Source: Siculibacillus sp. (GTDB lineage: Bacteria; Pseudomonadota; Alphaproteobacteria; Rhizobiales; Ancalomicrobiaceae). From it: a stretch of 64,000 nt of DNA. Position 1 is the stretch's first letter. Each line of letters starts with the position of its first letter. The stretch spans positions 8,001-72,000 of the forward strand of contig JAOTSD010000007.1 in NCBI GenBank assembly GCA_030247555.1, given 5' to 3'. The translations under genes were made by a program, and so were the position numbers. The notes below the pieces were generated by a model. It was not told the origin of the DNA, searched no databases, and worked only from the letters and a program-made list of their open reading frames with translations. Positions 55,018 to 63,771 of the stretch are shown here, one piece after another.

Positions 55018-56295
55018 ATGTTGATCCTTTGGGGACTGTTCTTCGTCCTGATGTTCCTCGGCATGCCGGTCGCCTTCGCCATCGGCCTGTCGGGCTTCTC
55101 CTTCTTCGTCCTCTCCGGGACGATCCCGCTCGGCATCGGCGTCCAACAGATCGCCACCGCGTCGCAGAGCTTCCCGCTCCTCGCCGTTCCGTTCTTCGTG
55201 CTCGCCGGCCACATGATGAACAAGACCGGCATCACCCATCGGCTGATCGCCTGCTCGAACGTCCTCGTCTCGTGGATGTCGGGCGGCCTCGCCCAGGTCT
55301 GCATCCTGCTCTCGACCCTGATGGGCGGCGTCTCGGGATCGGCGGTTGCCGACGCGGCGATGGAGGCGCGCATCCTCGGGCCGAACATGATCAGATCGGG
55401 CTACGCCCGCGGCTTCACCTGCGCCTCGATCGCGGTGGGCTCGCTGATCACCGCCACCATCCCGCCGAGCCTCGGCCTGATCCTCTACGGCTTCGTCGGC
55501 AACGTCTCGATCGGCCGCCTCTTCCTCGCCGGCGTCGTGCCCGGCCTGATGATGATGGTGGCGTTGATGGGGGTGGTCTACGTCGTCGCCCGCAAGCGTG
55601 ACTATCGCGAGGCGCGGGCCTCGAAGCCGACGGGCCGGGAGATCTGGCGCGCCGTGGTCGACGCCAAATGGGCGCTGCTCTTCCCCGTGGCGCTGCTCGT
55701 CGGCATCCGCGGCGGCATCTTCACTCCGTCGGAGATCGGCGCCTTCGCGGTGGTCTACGCGGTGGTGGTCGGCGTCTTCCTGCACAAGGAACTGACCTTC
55801 GCCAAGGCGCTCGAAGCGCTGGCCGAAGGTGTGCTCGACGTCGGCGTCATCATGCTGATCATCCTGATGTCGGGCATGGTCGGCTATGCGCTGATCTTCG
55901 AGCAGGCGCCGCAGGTGGTGGCCGAGTGGATGCTGGGGCTGACGTCCAACCCGATCGCCGTCGTTCTCCTCATCCTGTTCTTCCTGCTCGTCGCCGGCTG
56001 CTTCGTCGAGAGCACGGTGCTGGTGCTGCTGCTCACCCCGATCTTCGTGCCGATCATCACCAAGCTCGGCGTCGATCCGGTGCATTTCGGCATCCTGATG
56101 ATGTCGATCGTCACCCTCGGCTCGATGACCCCGCCGGTCGGCGTCGCCATGTACACGGTGTGCTCGATCCTCGACACGCCGATCGAGGAGTACACGGTCG
56201 AGGCGATCCCCTTCGTCGCGGCGATCGTCGGCGTGGTGCTGGTTCTGGCGCTCTTCCCCGGTCTGGTGCTCTGGCTGCCCAATCTGGTGATGTGA
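55018..56295 (+). CDS. dctM: TRAP transporter large permease (DctM)
   Basis: A 425-residue sodium-coupled permease with about twelve helices. DctM features: MFLGMPVAFAIGLSG at the start, LPLFVLAG-like FFVLAGHMMNKTGIT near 62, GGVSGSAVADAAM near 103, IPPSLGLILYG near 147, TPSEIGAFAVVYA near 237 and GSMTPPVGVAMY near 368. It is followed by a clear terminator. Confidence 0.94.
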   Translation: MLILWGLFFVLMFLGMPVAFAIGLSGFSFFVLSGTIPLGIGVQQIATASQSFPLLAVPFFVLAGHMMNKTGITHRLIACSNVLVSWMSGGLAQVCILLSTLMGGVSGSAVADAAMEARILGPNMIRSGYARGFTCASIAVGSLITATIPPSLGLILYGFVGNVSIGRLFLAGVVPGLMMMVALMGVVYVVARKRDYREARASKPTGREIWRAVVDAKWALLFPVALLVGIRGGIFTPSEIGAFAVVYAVVVGVFLHKELTFAKALEALAEGVLDVGVIMLIILMSGMVGYALIFEQAPQVVAEWMLGLTSNPIAVVLLILFFLLVAGCFVESTVLVLLLTPIFVPIITKLGVDPVHFGILMMSIVTLGSMTPPVGVAMYTVCSILDTPIEEYTVEAIPFVAAIVGVVLVLALFPGLVLWLPNLVM

Positions 56296-56328
56296 GCCGA
56301 CGCACGCGCTCGCGATCCACGGTGACCA

Positions 56329-56363
56329 CGCCTCCCCTCGGTTCTCCGACGGGAGGCGTTCTT
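56329..56363 (+). terminator. Rho-independent terminator after dctM
   Basis: Stem CGCCTCCC / GGGAGGCG extended by TCGG/CCGA past one mismatch, loop TTCT, followed by TTCTT. Ends the TRAP transcript. Confidence 0.8.
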
Positions 56364-56493
56364 CGTCGTGCGGGCGAGGAGGCGTCGGCGCGTGGGCGGC
56401 GGATGCCGAGAGACGAATCCGCGAGGCTCGGCGCGGGGCCCGAAGGGCGTCCGGCGGGCCGAACCCGGGTTTCGATGGTGTCGGTCGGGGGGA

Positions 56494-56568
<75 letters not shown>

Positions 56569-56708
56569 GAACCGATCGGAGCCACCCGGGACGGGATCGG
56601 GCGGCGAGGTCGCTCTATAACGGGGTCGATCGGGTCACGCAAGCCCGGAAGTCGCCTCTCGGGAGAAGTTTTCCCGTGACGCCGGAAAGGTGTCCGGTTT
56701 CCGCCGCC

Positions 56709-57077
56709 TCAAGCCGCGAGCAGCTTCTCGACCTCACGCACGAGATCGCGCAGGTGGAAGGGCTTGGAGAGGACCTTGGCGTCCTTCGGGGCCTGGCTGT
56801 CGGGATTGAGCGCCACGGCGGCGAAACCGGTGATGAACATCACCTTGAGATCGGGGTCGAGCTGGGTGGCGCGACGGGCGAGTTCGATGCCGTCCATCTC
56901 CGGCATGACGATGTCGGTCAGCAGCAGGGTGAAGGGTTCCTCGCGCAGCCGCTCGTAAGCGCTCTTGCCGTTGTCGTAGGAGACGACGTCGTAGCCGGCG
57001 TTGGTGAGGGCCTTCGCCAGGAAGCGACGCATGTCGTTGTCGTCCTCGGCGAGGATGATGCGCGCCATCGGGTCCAT
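56709..57077 (-). CDS. cpdR: CpdR-type single-domain response regulator
   Basis: A 122-residue receiver with no output domain. It matches CpdR almost throughout: ILAEDDNDMRRFLAKAL, YERLREEPFTLLLTDIVMPEMDG with the phospho-acceptor Asp near residue 54, MFITGFAAVALNPDS and KVLSKPFHLRDLV. In alphaproteobacteria CpdR, when unphosphorylated, directs ClpXP to cell-cycle substrates. ATG at 57077 has GGAAAG upstream; the usual MAR-start at 57068 is an alternative. It is divergent from the N-formylglutamate amidohydrolase gene, a linkage common in Hyphomicrobiales. Confidence 0.93.
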   Translation of the reverse strand: MDPMARIILAEDDNDMRRFLAKALTNAGYDVVSYDNGKSAYERLREEPFTLLLTDIVMPEMDGIELARRATQLDPDLKVMFITGFAAVALNPDSQAPKDAKVLSKPFHLRDLVREVEKLLAA

Positions 57078-57301
57078 TCTGTACTCTTTCCGGATGATTC
57101 CTGAGGTTCCCTCCATTGAGGGTGATCGCGGTAAATATACGGTGAAATCCGTCGCCGGCCATCCTCCGGTATCGCATGCCGTCCACGGTTCTGTGGACAG
57201 GGACGCCTCGGGAAGGGCAACATGGTACCGGTCAAGGCGGGTCGCCGGTGGTCAGGGGAAGAGGCTGCGAGTTGAGAGGCTTCAGGGAAACGGCCGACGA
57301 C

Positions 57302-58192
57302 ATGCGCATCGTCGACGGATTCGCGGTCGAACCGCCCTTCGATCTGCTCTGGCCGGAGCGCATCGCCGCCCCAGTCCTGTTGGCCAGCCCTCATTCCGGT
57401 CGCGACTATCCGCGCGACTTCCTCGCCATGACGCGTCTCGACCGGGTGACCATCCGTCGATCCGAGGACGCCTTCGTCGACGACCTGTGCCGCACCGCCT
57501 CCGGCGGACGGCTGCCGGTGTTGGCGGCGCGCTTTCCCCGCGCTTGGCTCGACGTCAACCGCGAACCGCTGGAACTCGATCCGCGCATGTTCTCCGGCCG
57601 CCTGCCGGCCGGCGCCAACACCCGGTCGACGCGGGTGGCCGGCGGGCTCGGGACGATTCCGCGCATCGTCACCGAACGGGACGAGATCTACGGGGGGCCG
57701 ATCCCGATCGAAGAGGCGCTGGACCGGATCGCGGTGGCCTACGAGCCCTATCACGCGGTGCTGCGCCGTTCGCTGACCCGGCTGCACGCCCGGTTCGGAC
57801 GGGCGGTGATCGTCGACTGCCACTCGATGCCGTCGCTGCAGCGTACCGGCGGGGTGGAGGGGCGGGCCGACATCGTCATCGGTGACCGGCACGGCAGCAG
57901 CTGTCATCCGGCGCTGACCGACCTCGCGGCCACCCTGCTGCGCGAGGCGGGATATCGGGTGGCGTTGAACAAGCCCTACGCCGGCGGTCACGTCACCGAG
58001 ACCTGTGGCCGGCCGGATCGCGGCCTCCACGCGCTGCAGATCGAGATCTCGCGCGGCCTCTACCTGAACGAGGCGACGATCACCCGGACGAACGGCTTCG
58101 CGTCCCTCTCGCGCGCCTTCACCGCCTTCGTCGCGCGCTTCGCCGAGGGGTTCGAGGCGATCTTCGATGACCTGCGCTCCGCCGCCGAATAG
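57302..58192 (+). CDS. N-formylglutamate amidohydrolase family protein
   Basis: A 296-residue hydrolase of the HutG2/FGase family, releasing formate and glutamate from N-formylglutamate. Seen are ASPHSGRDYP near residue 28, RFPRAWLDVNREPLELDP near 78, IVDCHSMPS near 163, ADIVIGDRHG near 180 and HALQIEISRGLYLNE near 243. The ATG at 57302 is the likeliest start. No other histidine-use genes are near, so the role may be general. Confidence 0.9.
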   Translation: MRIVDGFAVEPPFDLLWPERIAAPVLLASPHSGRDYPRDFLAMTRLDRVTIRRSEDAFVDDLCRTASGGRLPVLAARFPRAWLDVNREPLELDPRMFSGRLPAGANTRSTRVAGGLGTIPRIVTERDEIYGGPIPIEEALDRIAVAYEPYHAVLRRSLTRLHARFGRAVIVDCHSMPSLQRTGGVEGRADIVIGDRHGSSCHPALTDLAATLLREAGYRVALNKPYAGGHVTETCGRPDRGLHALQIEISRGLYLNEATITRTNGFASLSRAFTAFVARFAEGFEAIFDDLRSAAE

Positions 58193-58568
58193 GCGCAGCG
58201 ACGGGTTCCGTCGGCCCGTTGCGGGTCGTGCGGGCCGGCCATTTTGCGGTGCGGCAGAAAAAGAACGGGCCGCGCCAGGGTAGGCAGCGGCCCGAAGTGG
58301 GTATTTCAGGGAGGAAACGCCCAGAAGGGCCACGCGGCGGTGAAGAACATCGCCGCGATGCAACAAAGGTGATATTGCGACGCACAAATGTCAAGGGGCG
58401 AAACGCACGATCGCGTGAACGCTTCGTTCGACCGATCGAGTCACGGCCGGCCGATGTCGCGCCGGCGACCGGTCGCCGCGGTCGGCGGGTCGGGAGCGCC
58501 GCGGGCTTGCATCGGGGCGCCGGGCGGCGCAGGAGTGGTCGACAGACACCGACGTCCGAGGAGGCCCG
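58193..58568. other. Intergenic region before hisN, with hairpin
   Basis: About 375 bases. A hairpin CGGGCCGC / GCGGCCCG (58266-58294, 13-base loop) lies in its first part, perhaps ending the upstream transcript. A lower-GC patch near 58350-58410 may hold the hisN promoter. No gene seen. Confidence 0.5.
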
Positions 58569-59369
58569 ATGATCGCATCCGACCGCAGCGACGATCTCGT
58601 CGCTTTCCTCGATGAACTGGCCGACGTCTCCGGCCGGGCGATCCTGCCCCACTTCCGCCAGCGGCTCGACGTGGAGAACAAGCTCGAGGGCGGCGCCTTC
58701 GATCCGGTGACCGTCGCCGACCGGGCGGCGGAGGCGGCGATGCGGCGGCTCCTGTCCGAGCGGCTGCCCGATCACGGCATCCTCGGCGAGGAATACGGCC
58801 GCGAACGCGAGGACGCCGAACACGTCTGGGTGCTCGATCCGATCGACGGGACGCGGGCCTTCATCTCCGGGCTGCCTGTGTGGGGGACGCTGATCGGGCT
58901 GAAGCATCACGGCCGGCCGGTGCTCGGCACCATGCACCAGCCCTTCACCGGCGAGCGCTTCACCGGCGACGGGCGGCGCGCCTGGTACCGAGGGCCGGAT
59001 GGGGTGCGGCAGTTGAAGACCCGGCCCTGCGAGCGCCTCGAGGACGCCGTTCTCTTCACCACCACGCCGGCGATGTTGAAGGGCGACGACCGCATCGCCT
59101 ACGACCGGGTCGAATCACGCGTCCGGTTGGCGCGCTACGGGGTCGATTGCTACGCCTACTGCATGATCGCCGCCGGCTTCGTCGACGTGGTGATCGAGGC
59201 CGGACTTCAGCCCTACGACATCGTCGCCCTGATCCCGGTGATCGAGGGCGCCGGCGGCGTCGTCACCGATTGGGACGGCGGCAGTGCCGTCGACGGCGGG
59301 CGCATCGTCGCCTGCGGCGACCGGCGGCTGCACGAGCTGGTGCTGCGTCTGCTCGCCGACCGAGGTTGA
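58569..59369 (+). CDS. hisN: Histidinol-phosphatase, inositol monophosphatase family (HisN)
   Basis: Magnesium-dependent phosphatase, 266 residues. Metal sites are GEEYG near residue 73 and WVLDPIDGTRAFISGLPVWGT near 92 (by position), plus GLQPYDIVALIPVIEGAGGVVTDW near 217. The IDGTRAFI and PYDI forms are those of the HisN-type histidinol-phosphatases of alphaproteobacteria and actinobacteria. The last 255 bases are overlapped by the convergent lipase frame. Confidence 0.9.
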   Translation: MIASDRSDDLVAFLDELADVSGRAILPHFRQRLDVENKLEGGAFDPVTVADRAAEAAMRRLLSERLPDHGILGEEYGREREDAEHVWVLDPIDGTRAFISGLPVWGTLIGLKHHGRPVLGTMHQPFTGERFTGDGRRAWYRGPDGVRQLKTRPCERLEDAVLFTTTPAMLKGDDRIAYDRVESRVRLARYGVDCYAYCMIAAGFVDVVIEAGLQPYDIVALIPVIEGAGGVVTDWDGGSAVDGGRIVACGDRRLHELVLRLLADRG

Positions 59370-60734
59370 GGCGGCCTCGGGGTTTCCCGGTTCGACCGGA
59401 TCGGTCGGCGTGGCCGCGGGTGGGATGTCCGCCGGCGGCTCCGGTCGGGTTTCCTCGGGCGCGGCGGCATCGCCGGGGGGCGCGGCGGGCTGGTCCGAGG
59501 ACGTGGCCGTGAGCGGTGCGACGGTCTCGGTCGGCGCTTCGGCCGGTTCCGGCGCGGCGGGCTCGGCGGGCGGCGGTTCGAACGCTCCGCCCGGGGCGAT
59601 CGCCATGGCGGCGGTCGCGGCGGCGGAGACCGCGGTGATGGCGGCGATGGCCGGTGCGGCTTCGGAAGCGGCGGGCTCGATCGGAGCGGCCACCACGTCT
59701 TCGGGGCCTGCGGCATCCTTCTCGGCTCGCGCCGCCTCGGGGGCGGCGGCGTGTGGCAGCGGCGGCGCGCGTTTCGGTTCCGGCGCGGCCGTGCCGCCGG
59801 GGACGAAGGCGTCGAAGCCGGCCCAGAACTGTTCGCGATAGCGATCGCGTTCCTCGAGGAGTTCGTGGCGGGCGCCGGGGATCACCAGATGGGCGGAGGC
59901 GGCGGTGCGGGTGGCGAAGCGCTCGATGGCGCCGTTCGACACCACCCGGTCGTCGCCGCAGGCGAAGATCAGGGTAGGCAGGCGCCAGGCGGCGAGCGCT
60001 TCCGGGGTGAAGACGCGGTCCATCGCCTCGAAGGCGGCGGCGAGCCAGCCGACGGTCGGCGACCCGATCGCCAGTTCCGGGTGGCGCCACGACATCTCGG
60101 CGCCGCCGGCGTGGCGAGCGGGATCGGAAGTGAGGAAATTCTGGTCGAAGGGGGTGGTGTGGATCGGCGTGGCACCGCCGCCCGGAACCCAGTCGCGACC
60201 GAGCCCCAGGGCGCGCAGGGTGAAGGCGAGGCGGCGGGCGATCGGTTCGGCCGGGCCGACGCTGCCGAGGCCGAGGAAGGGCGCGATCAGCACCATGCGG
60301 CGGACGTCGCGGGCGAGGCGGGTACCGTTGGCGACGGCGATCAGCCCGCCGGTCGAGTGGGCGAGCACGTACCAGGGCTTCGGGTGGTCGGGAGCGACGA
60401 GGCGCAAGACGATGTCGAGGTCGAAGTCGCAGGCGGCCATGTCGCCGATGTGGCCCTTGCGCGGATGTTTCGCCAAGCGCTGCGAGCCGCCCTGGCCGCG
60501 CCAGTCGAAGGTGACCACCGAGAAGCCGCGGGCCTGCAGGTCGCGGATCGTCTCGAAGTAGCGCTCGATGTATTCGGCGCGGCCCTGGAGCAGGATCACG
60601 GTGCCGCGTGGGTTCGGCGCGGCGAAACTCGCCCAGCGCAGCCGGACCCCGTCGACGGCGGCGATGATGCCGACGCGGGCATCGGGGGGCACCGGTTGCC
60701 CGGGAGGCTCGATCAGGTGGTCGACGACGTCCAT
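59115..60734 (-). CDS. Alpha/beta hydrolase (PldB-like lysophospholipase) with long low-complexity tail
   Basis: A 539-residue protein. Residues 20-310 form an alpha/beta hydrolase of the monoacylglycerol lipase/PldB type: oxyanion LQGRAEYIERY near 49, nucleophile elbow LAHSTGG near 123, catalytic Asp in IFACGDDRVV near 254 and His in GARHELLEE near 288. The remainder is an Ala/Pro/Glu-rich tail (about residues 314-455) and then about 85 residues read antisense to hisN. There is no stop before 59115 in this frame. A frameshift or shorter real product is possible. Confidence 0.8.
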   Translation of the reverse strand: MDVVDHLIEPPGQPVPPDARVGIIAAVDGVRLRWASFAAPNPRGTVILLQGRAEYIERYFETIRDLQARGFSVVTFDWRGQGGSQRLAKHPRKGHIGDMAACDFDLDIVLRLVAPDHPKPWYVLAHSTGGLIAVANGTRLARDVRRMVLIAPFLGLGSVGPAEPIARRLAFTLRALGLGRDWVPGGGATPIHTTPFDQNFLTSDPARHAGGAEMSWRHPELAIGSPTVGWLAAAFEAMDRVFTPEALAAWRLPTLIFACGDDRVVSNGAIERFATRTAASAHLVIPGARHELLEERDRYREQFWAGFDAFVPGGTAAPEPKRAPPLPHAAAPEAARAEKDAAGPEDVVAAPIEPAASEAAPAIAAITAVSAAATAAMAIAPGGAFEPPPAEPAAPEPAEAPTETVAPLTATSSDQPAAPPGDAAAPEETRPEPPADIPPAATPTDPVEPGNPEAASTSVGEQTQHQLVQPPVAAGDDAPAVDGTAAVPIGDDAAGALDHRDQGDDVVGLKSGLDHHVDEAGGDHAVGVAIDPVARQPDA

Positions 60735-60889
60735 CCGACACTCCCGGGTTCACGCCGGCCGGCCCTTCGCCGGAGCGCGATGCGGCGGTGCTCGGTTCCG
60801 AGATACCCCGACGCGGTCGGAGGGACAACCACGGTGCGGGCCGGCCGAGCGGCGAAGGAGCCGGCGCGGGTTTTTCGCGTGCGCCCCTC

Positions 60890-60918
60890 TTGAAAGACGT
60901 CGTGGACGTTCCCAATTC
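60890..60918 (+). promoter_or_regulatory. RpoH (sigma-32)-type heat-shock promoter
   Basis: CTTGAAA (60890-60896) and CCCAATT (60912-60918) with a 15-base spacer match the sigma-32 consensus CTTGAAA / CCCATNT. Predicted transcript start is near 60925, giving a leader of about 135 bases before hsp20. Confidence 0.8.
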
Positions 60919-60924
60919 ATTTCC

Positions 60925-61059
60925 GTGGATGCCGCCAGGATCCACGATGAAATCGCAACCCTCGGCTTCGTGCCGGCGCGCCGGAACGGGCGTCCGCCAA
61001 GTCGGGGGAGAGATGCGGTCTCGTCGATTTGTGTCGCTCGGCAATTCGGAGGACATGAC
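60925..61059 (+). ncRNA. ROSE-type RNA thermometer in the hsp20 leader
   Basis: The last hairpin masks the ribosome site: GTC-G-CTC (61033-61039) pairs with GAG-GAC (61049-61054), leaving one bulged G. It contains TCGCT, the UYGCU core of ROSE elements, opposite the GGAGGA site. The leader length and upstream inverted repeats fit the ROSE layout of rhizobial small heat-shock genes. Confidence 0.7.
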
Positions 61060-61542
61060 ATGCGTATCGACTTCTCTCCGCTCTATCGTTCCACCGTCGG
61101 GTTCGACCGGCTGTTCTCGTTGATGGACGCCCTCGGCACCGGCGAGACCTCGCAACCGGCCTATCCGCCCTACAACATCGAGCGGACGGGCGAGACCGCC
61201 TATCGCATCACCATGGCCGTCGCCGGCTTCGGCGAACCGGACCTCGCGCTCGAGGTCAAGGAAGGCGTGCTCGTGGTGAAGGGCGAGAAAGCGGCCACCG
61301 AGGAGAACAAGGAGATTCTCTATCGCGGCATCGCGTCGCGCAGCTTCGAGCGTCGCTTCCAGCTCGCCGACCACGTGGTGGTCCATGGCGCCAAACTGGA
61401 GAACGGCCTCCTCCACATCGATCTCGTCCGCGAGATCCCGGAGGCGATGAAGCCGCGCCGCATCCCGATCGCCGCACCGGCGGCGGCCAGGACGATCGAG
61501 GCGAAGGCCGAAGCGGCCGCACCGACGGTCGAGGCCGCCTGA
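61060..61542 (+). CDS. Small heat-shock protein, Hsp20/IbpA family
   Basis: A 160-residue alpha-crystallin chaperone. The N-terminus MRIDFSPLYRSTVGFDRLFSLMD is the class A rhizobial form; the crystallin domain spans about residues 35-130 (YNIERTGETAYRITMAVAGF, SRSFERRFQLADHV, LENGLLHIDLVREIPE), and RRIPI is the C-terminal IXI anchor. It holds denatured proteins for refolding. Start ATG lies six bases after CGGAGGA, which is masked in the thermometer. Tandem terminators follow. Confidence 0.93.
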   Translation: MRIDFSPLYRSTVGFDRLFSLMDALGTGETSQPAYPPYNIERTGETAYRITMAVAGFGEPDLALEVKEGVLVVKGEKAATEENKEILYRGIASRSFERRFQLADHVVVHGAKLENGLLHIDLVREIPEAMKPRRIPIAAPAAARTIEAKAEAAAPTVEAA

Positions 61543-61637
61543 GACACGAGACACAGGATCCGCGGCCGACCCATCTCCCCAAGCCCCCGTGGTCGGGCCG
61601 TGGTGAGTTCGATCGCCCCCCGATCGGACGCCCCGGA

Positions 61638-61725
61638 GCCGCCCCGTCCGCCGCAAGGCGGGCGGGGCGGCCTCTTTTCGGACTTCGCCGCCCCGTCGAC
61701 CGCGAGGCGGGCGGGGCGGTCATTC
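61638..61725 (+). terminator. Tandem terminator hairpins after hsp20
   Basis: The first (61638-61676): GCCGCCCCGTCCGCC / GGCGGGCGGGGCGGC, loop GCAA, then CTCTTTTC. The second (61688-61725) repeats the same design (CCGCCCCG / CGGGGCGG with loop GCGA), then TCATTCTT. The two share most of their sequence, suggesting a local duplication. Confidence 0.8.
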
Positions 61726-61815
61726 TTCTGAGCGATGCGCCCGTCGCGGTCCGGCGGTGGAGTCGGGGTGCAGGGATGCGCCGGCGGGTGGTTCACGCGC
61801 CGACGGGAAGCGGCT

Positions 61816-62163
61816 ATGGGTTCACCCGAGGTGGCGACGGCCGCCCGCGTCCTCATCGATCGCGAGACTCGCCCCGTGATTCGCCACGTCGTCTTCTTCT
61901 CGGTTCGCGACCCCGCCGATCTCGACACGGTCGAGGCGGGTCTGAAGATCCTCGAGAGCAATCCGCACGCGCTTCGCCTCGCCGTTCGCCGCGACCTCGG
62001 GCGCGACGATCTTACGGGGGAGGTCGATCTGGTCGTCTACGGCGAATTCGCCGACGAGGCGGCGCTCGCCGCCTACAAGGCGCATCCGACCTATGCGGCG
62101 TCGATCGCGGTGGTGCGGCCGCTGCGCGATCTGCGGATCGCCGTCGATTTCGTGCTCGATTGA
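61816..62163 (+). CDS. Dabb (stress-responsive alpha/beta barrel) domain protein
   Basis: A 115-residue protein with the Dabb fold (VIRHVVFFSVRDPADLDTVE, then YGEFADEAALAAYKAHPTY). These are dimeric ferredoxin-like proteins of varied or unknown function. The ATG at 61816 has GGGAAG upstream; a GTG at 61876 would give the usual family start VIRHVVFF. It is separated from hsp20 by terminators. Confidence 0.8.
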   Translation: MGSPEVATAARVLIDRETRPVIRHVVFFSVRDPADLDTVEAGLKILESNPHALRLAVRRDLGRDDLTGEVDLVVYGEFADEAALAAYKAHPTYAASIAVVRPLRDLRIAVDFVLD

Positions 62164-62227
62164 GCGGGGGCCGCCGAAGTGCCGGCGCGGGAGGTGCTGC
62201 GGCGCATTCGGCCGCCGGCGATGCGCC

Positions 62228-63283
62228 TTAGAGTTCCGCGAGCGCCGCCAGAAAGGCGTCGACCTCGTCCGGCGTGGTGGCGAAGCTGGTGACCAGCCGG
62301 TGGAGCGTTTCGCCCTCGCCGGGACGATCCTCGGGGGCGAGGCCGGCGGTCGACCAGTCGTAGAAGCGGGCACCGGCGGCGGTGAGGCGGTCGGCGGTCG
62401 CGGGCCGCATCACGGCGAAGACCTCGTTGGCCTCCGGCTCCCAGGCGAGGCGGGCGACCCGCGAAGCGGCGATGCCGCGCGCGAGGCGGTCGGCCATGGC
62501 GTTGGCGTGTCGGGCGAGGTCGAGCCAGTGGCCGTCGTCGAGCCAGGCGTCGAACTGGGCGGCGACGAGGCGGTGCTTGGAGATCAGGTGGCCGCCGCGC
62601 TTGCGGCGGAAAGCCAGTTCCTCGCGCTTCGACGGATCGAAGGAGACGATCGCCTCGGCCATCAGGCAGCCGCCTTTGGTGGCGCCGAAGGAGAGGACGT
62701 CGACGCCGGCCTTCCAGGTCACCTCGGCGAGCGAGCAGCCGAGCCGGGCGACGGCATTGGCGAGCCGCGACCCGTCCATGTGGACGGCGAGGCCGTGGGC
62801 GTGGGCGGTTCCGGCGAGGGCGGTCACTTCGGCCGGCGTGTAGACGCGGCCGCATTCGTTGGCCTGAGTGATCGACAGAACCGCCGGCTTGCCGTGGTGG
62901 ACGCCGATCGGCCAGTCGGCGAGGCGGCGGGCGAGGTCGGCTGCGTCGAGCTTGCCGAAGCGGCCGGGCAGCGCCACCGTGCGGGTGCCGGCGAAGAACT
63001 CGGGGGCGCCGCATTCGTCGACGGCGAGATGGCCCTCCTCGTGGATGAGGAGTTGGCCCCAGGGCGGTGCGAAGGCGGCGACCGAAAGCGCGTTGGCGGC
63101 GGTGCCGGTCGCCACGAGGAAGACGTCGACCTCGCGCTCGAAGACCTCGGCGAAGCGAGCTTCGAGGCGGCGGGTGGCGTCGTCGTCGCCGTAGGCGGGG
63201 AGGGGACCGGCGGCGCCGGCTGCGGTGAGAGCGGCCAGAACCTCGCGCGAGGCGCCGGCCCAGTTGTCGGAAGCGAAGATCAT
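62228..63283 (-). CDS. ltaE: Low-specificity threonine aldolase
   Basis: PLP enzyme cleaving threonine to glycine and acetaldehyde, 351 residues. Family features: MIFASDNWAGAS at the start, FVATGTAANALS-like VATGTAANALSVAAF near residue 57, HMDGSRLANAVARLG near 168 and the PLP lysine in SFGATKGG near 200. The ATG at 63283 gives the normal N-terminus. It converges on the Dabb gene and diverges from gltB. Confidence 0.93.
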   Translation of the reverse strand: MIFASDNWAGASREVLAALTAAGAAGPLPAYGDDDATRRLEARFAEVFEREVDVFLVATGTAANALSVAAFAPPWGQLLIHEEGHLAVDECGAPEFFAGTRTVALPGRFGKLDAADLARRLADWPIGVHHGKPAVLSITQANECGRVYTPAEVTALAGTAHAHGLAVHMDGSRLANAVARLGCSLAEVTWKAGVDVLSFGATKGGCLMAEAIVSFDPSKREELAFRRKRGGHLISKHRLVAAQFDAWLDDGHWLDLARHANAMADRLARGIAASRVARLAWEPEANEVFAVMRPATADRLTAAGARFYDWSTAGLAPEDRPGEGETLHRLVTSFATTPDEVDAFLAALAEL

Positions 63284-63771
63284 GGGGCGGAGCCTCGCAT
63301 CACCGGGGCGGCGGCGCAAGGCGGGGCGAGGTCCGGTTCGCCGGATCGATTTCTGCGATACGTCGTCGCGATCGTCGGCGGCGGCGACGCGAATGCGAGC
63401 GAATTGGTCGAATCTCGAGCAGGGCTCGGAAAACTGCCGCTTGCGAGTGTTTCCAATATCTGCGATCTTCCGCTCGGACGAAATAGGACAGTATTGTTGA
63501 CCTATCTCGTCGAGACGAGACGAAAACGGCGGAAAACCGCGGTCGTCGTTCTCGTCCTCGCGGCCCGAACAGGGCCGGGAAGGATGACGCTTCGCCTCGG
63601 CGGCGTCGATCGGCCCGGATCCTGCGAAGGCGGCGGGCCCTCGAGAGTGGGCAATTCGACGACCCGGAGCCCTCTCCATCCGCCACGAGGCGGGGTGGCG
63701 GGGGCGGTGTCGTCGGAGTGACCGGTGAACACGTGCCGTGCGCAGCGCGGCGAATTGCGAGGATGGATCCC
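63284..63771. other. Divergent promoter region ltaE / gltB
   Basis: About 490 bases with no gene. An AT-richer patch (63420-63500) and a TTGACC hexamer (63497) precede the inverted repeat TCTCGTC-GA-GACGAGA (63505-63520), a possible operator or leader hairpin for gltB. Confidence 0.45.

Noticed and set aside
63505..63520. FNR-type box before gltB
   Set aside because: The TTGACC at 63497 has no matching second half-site at FNR spacing; only a separate inverted repeat is present.
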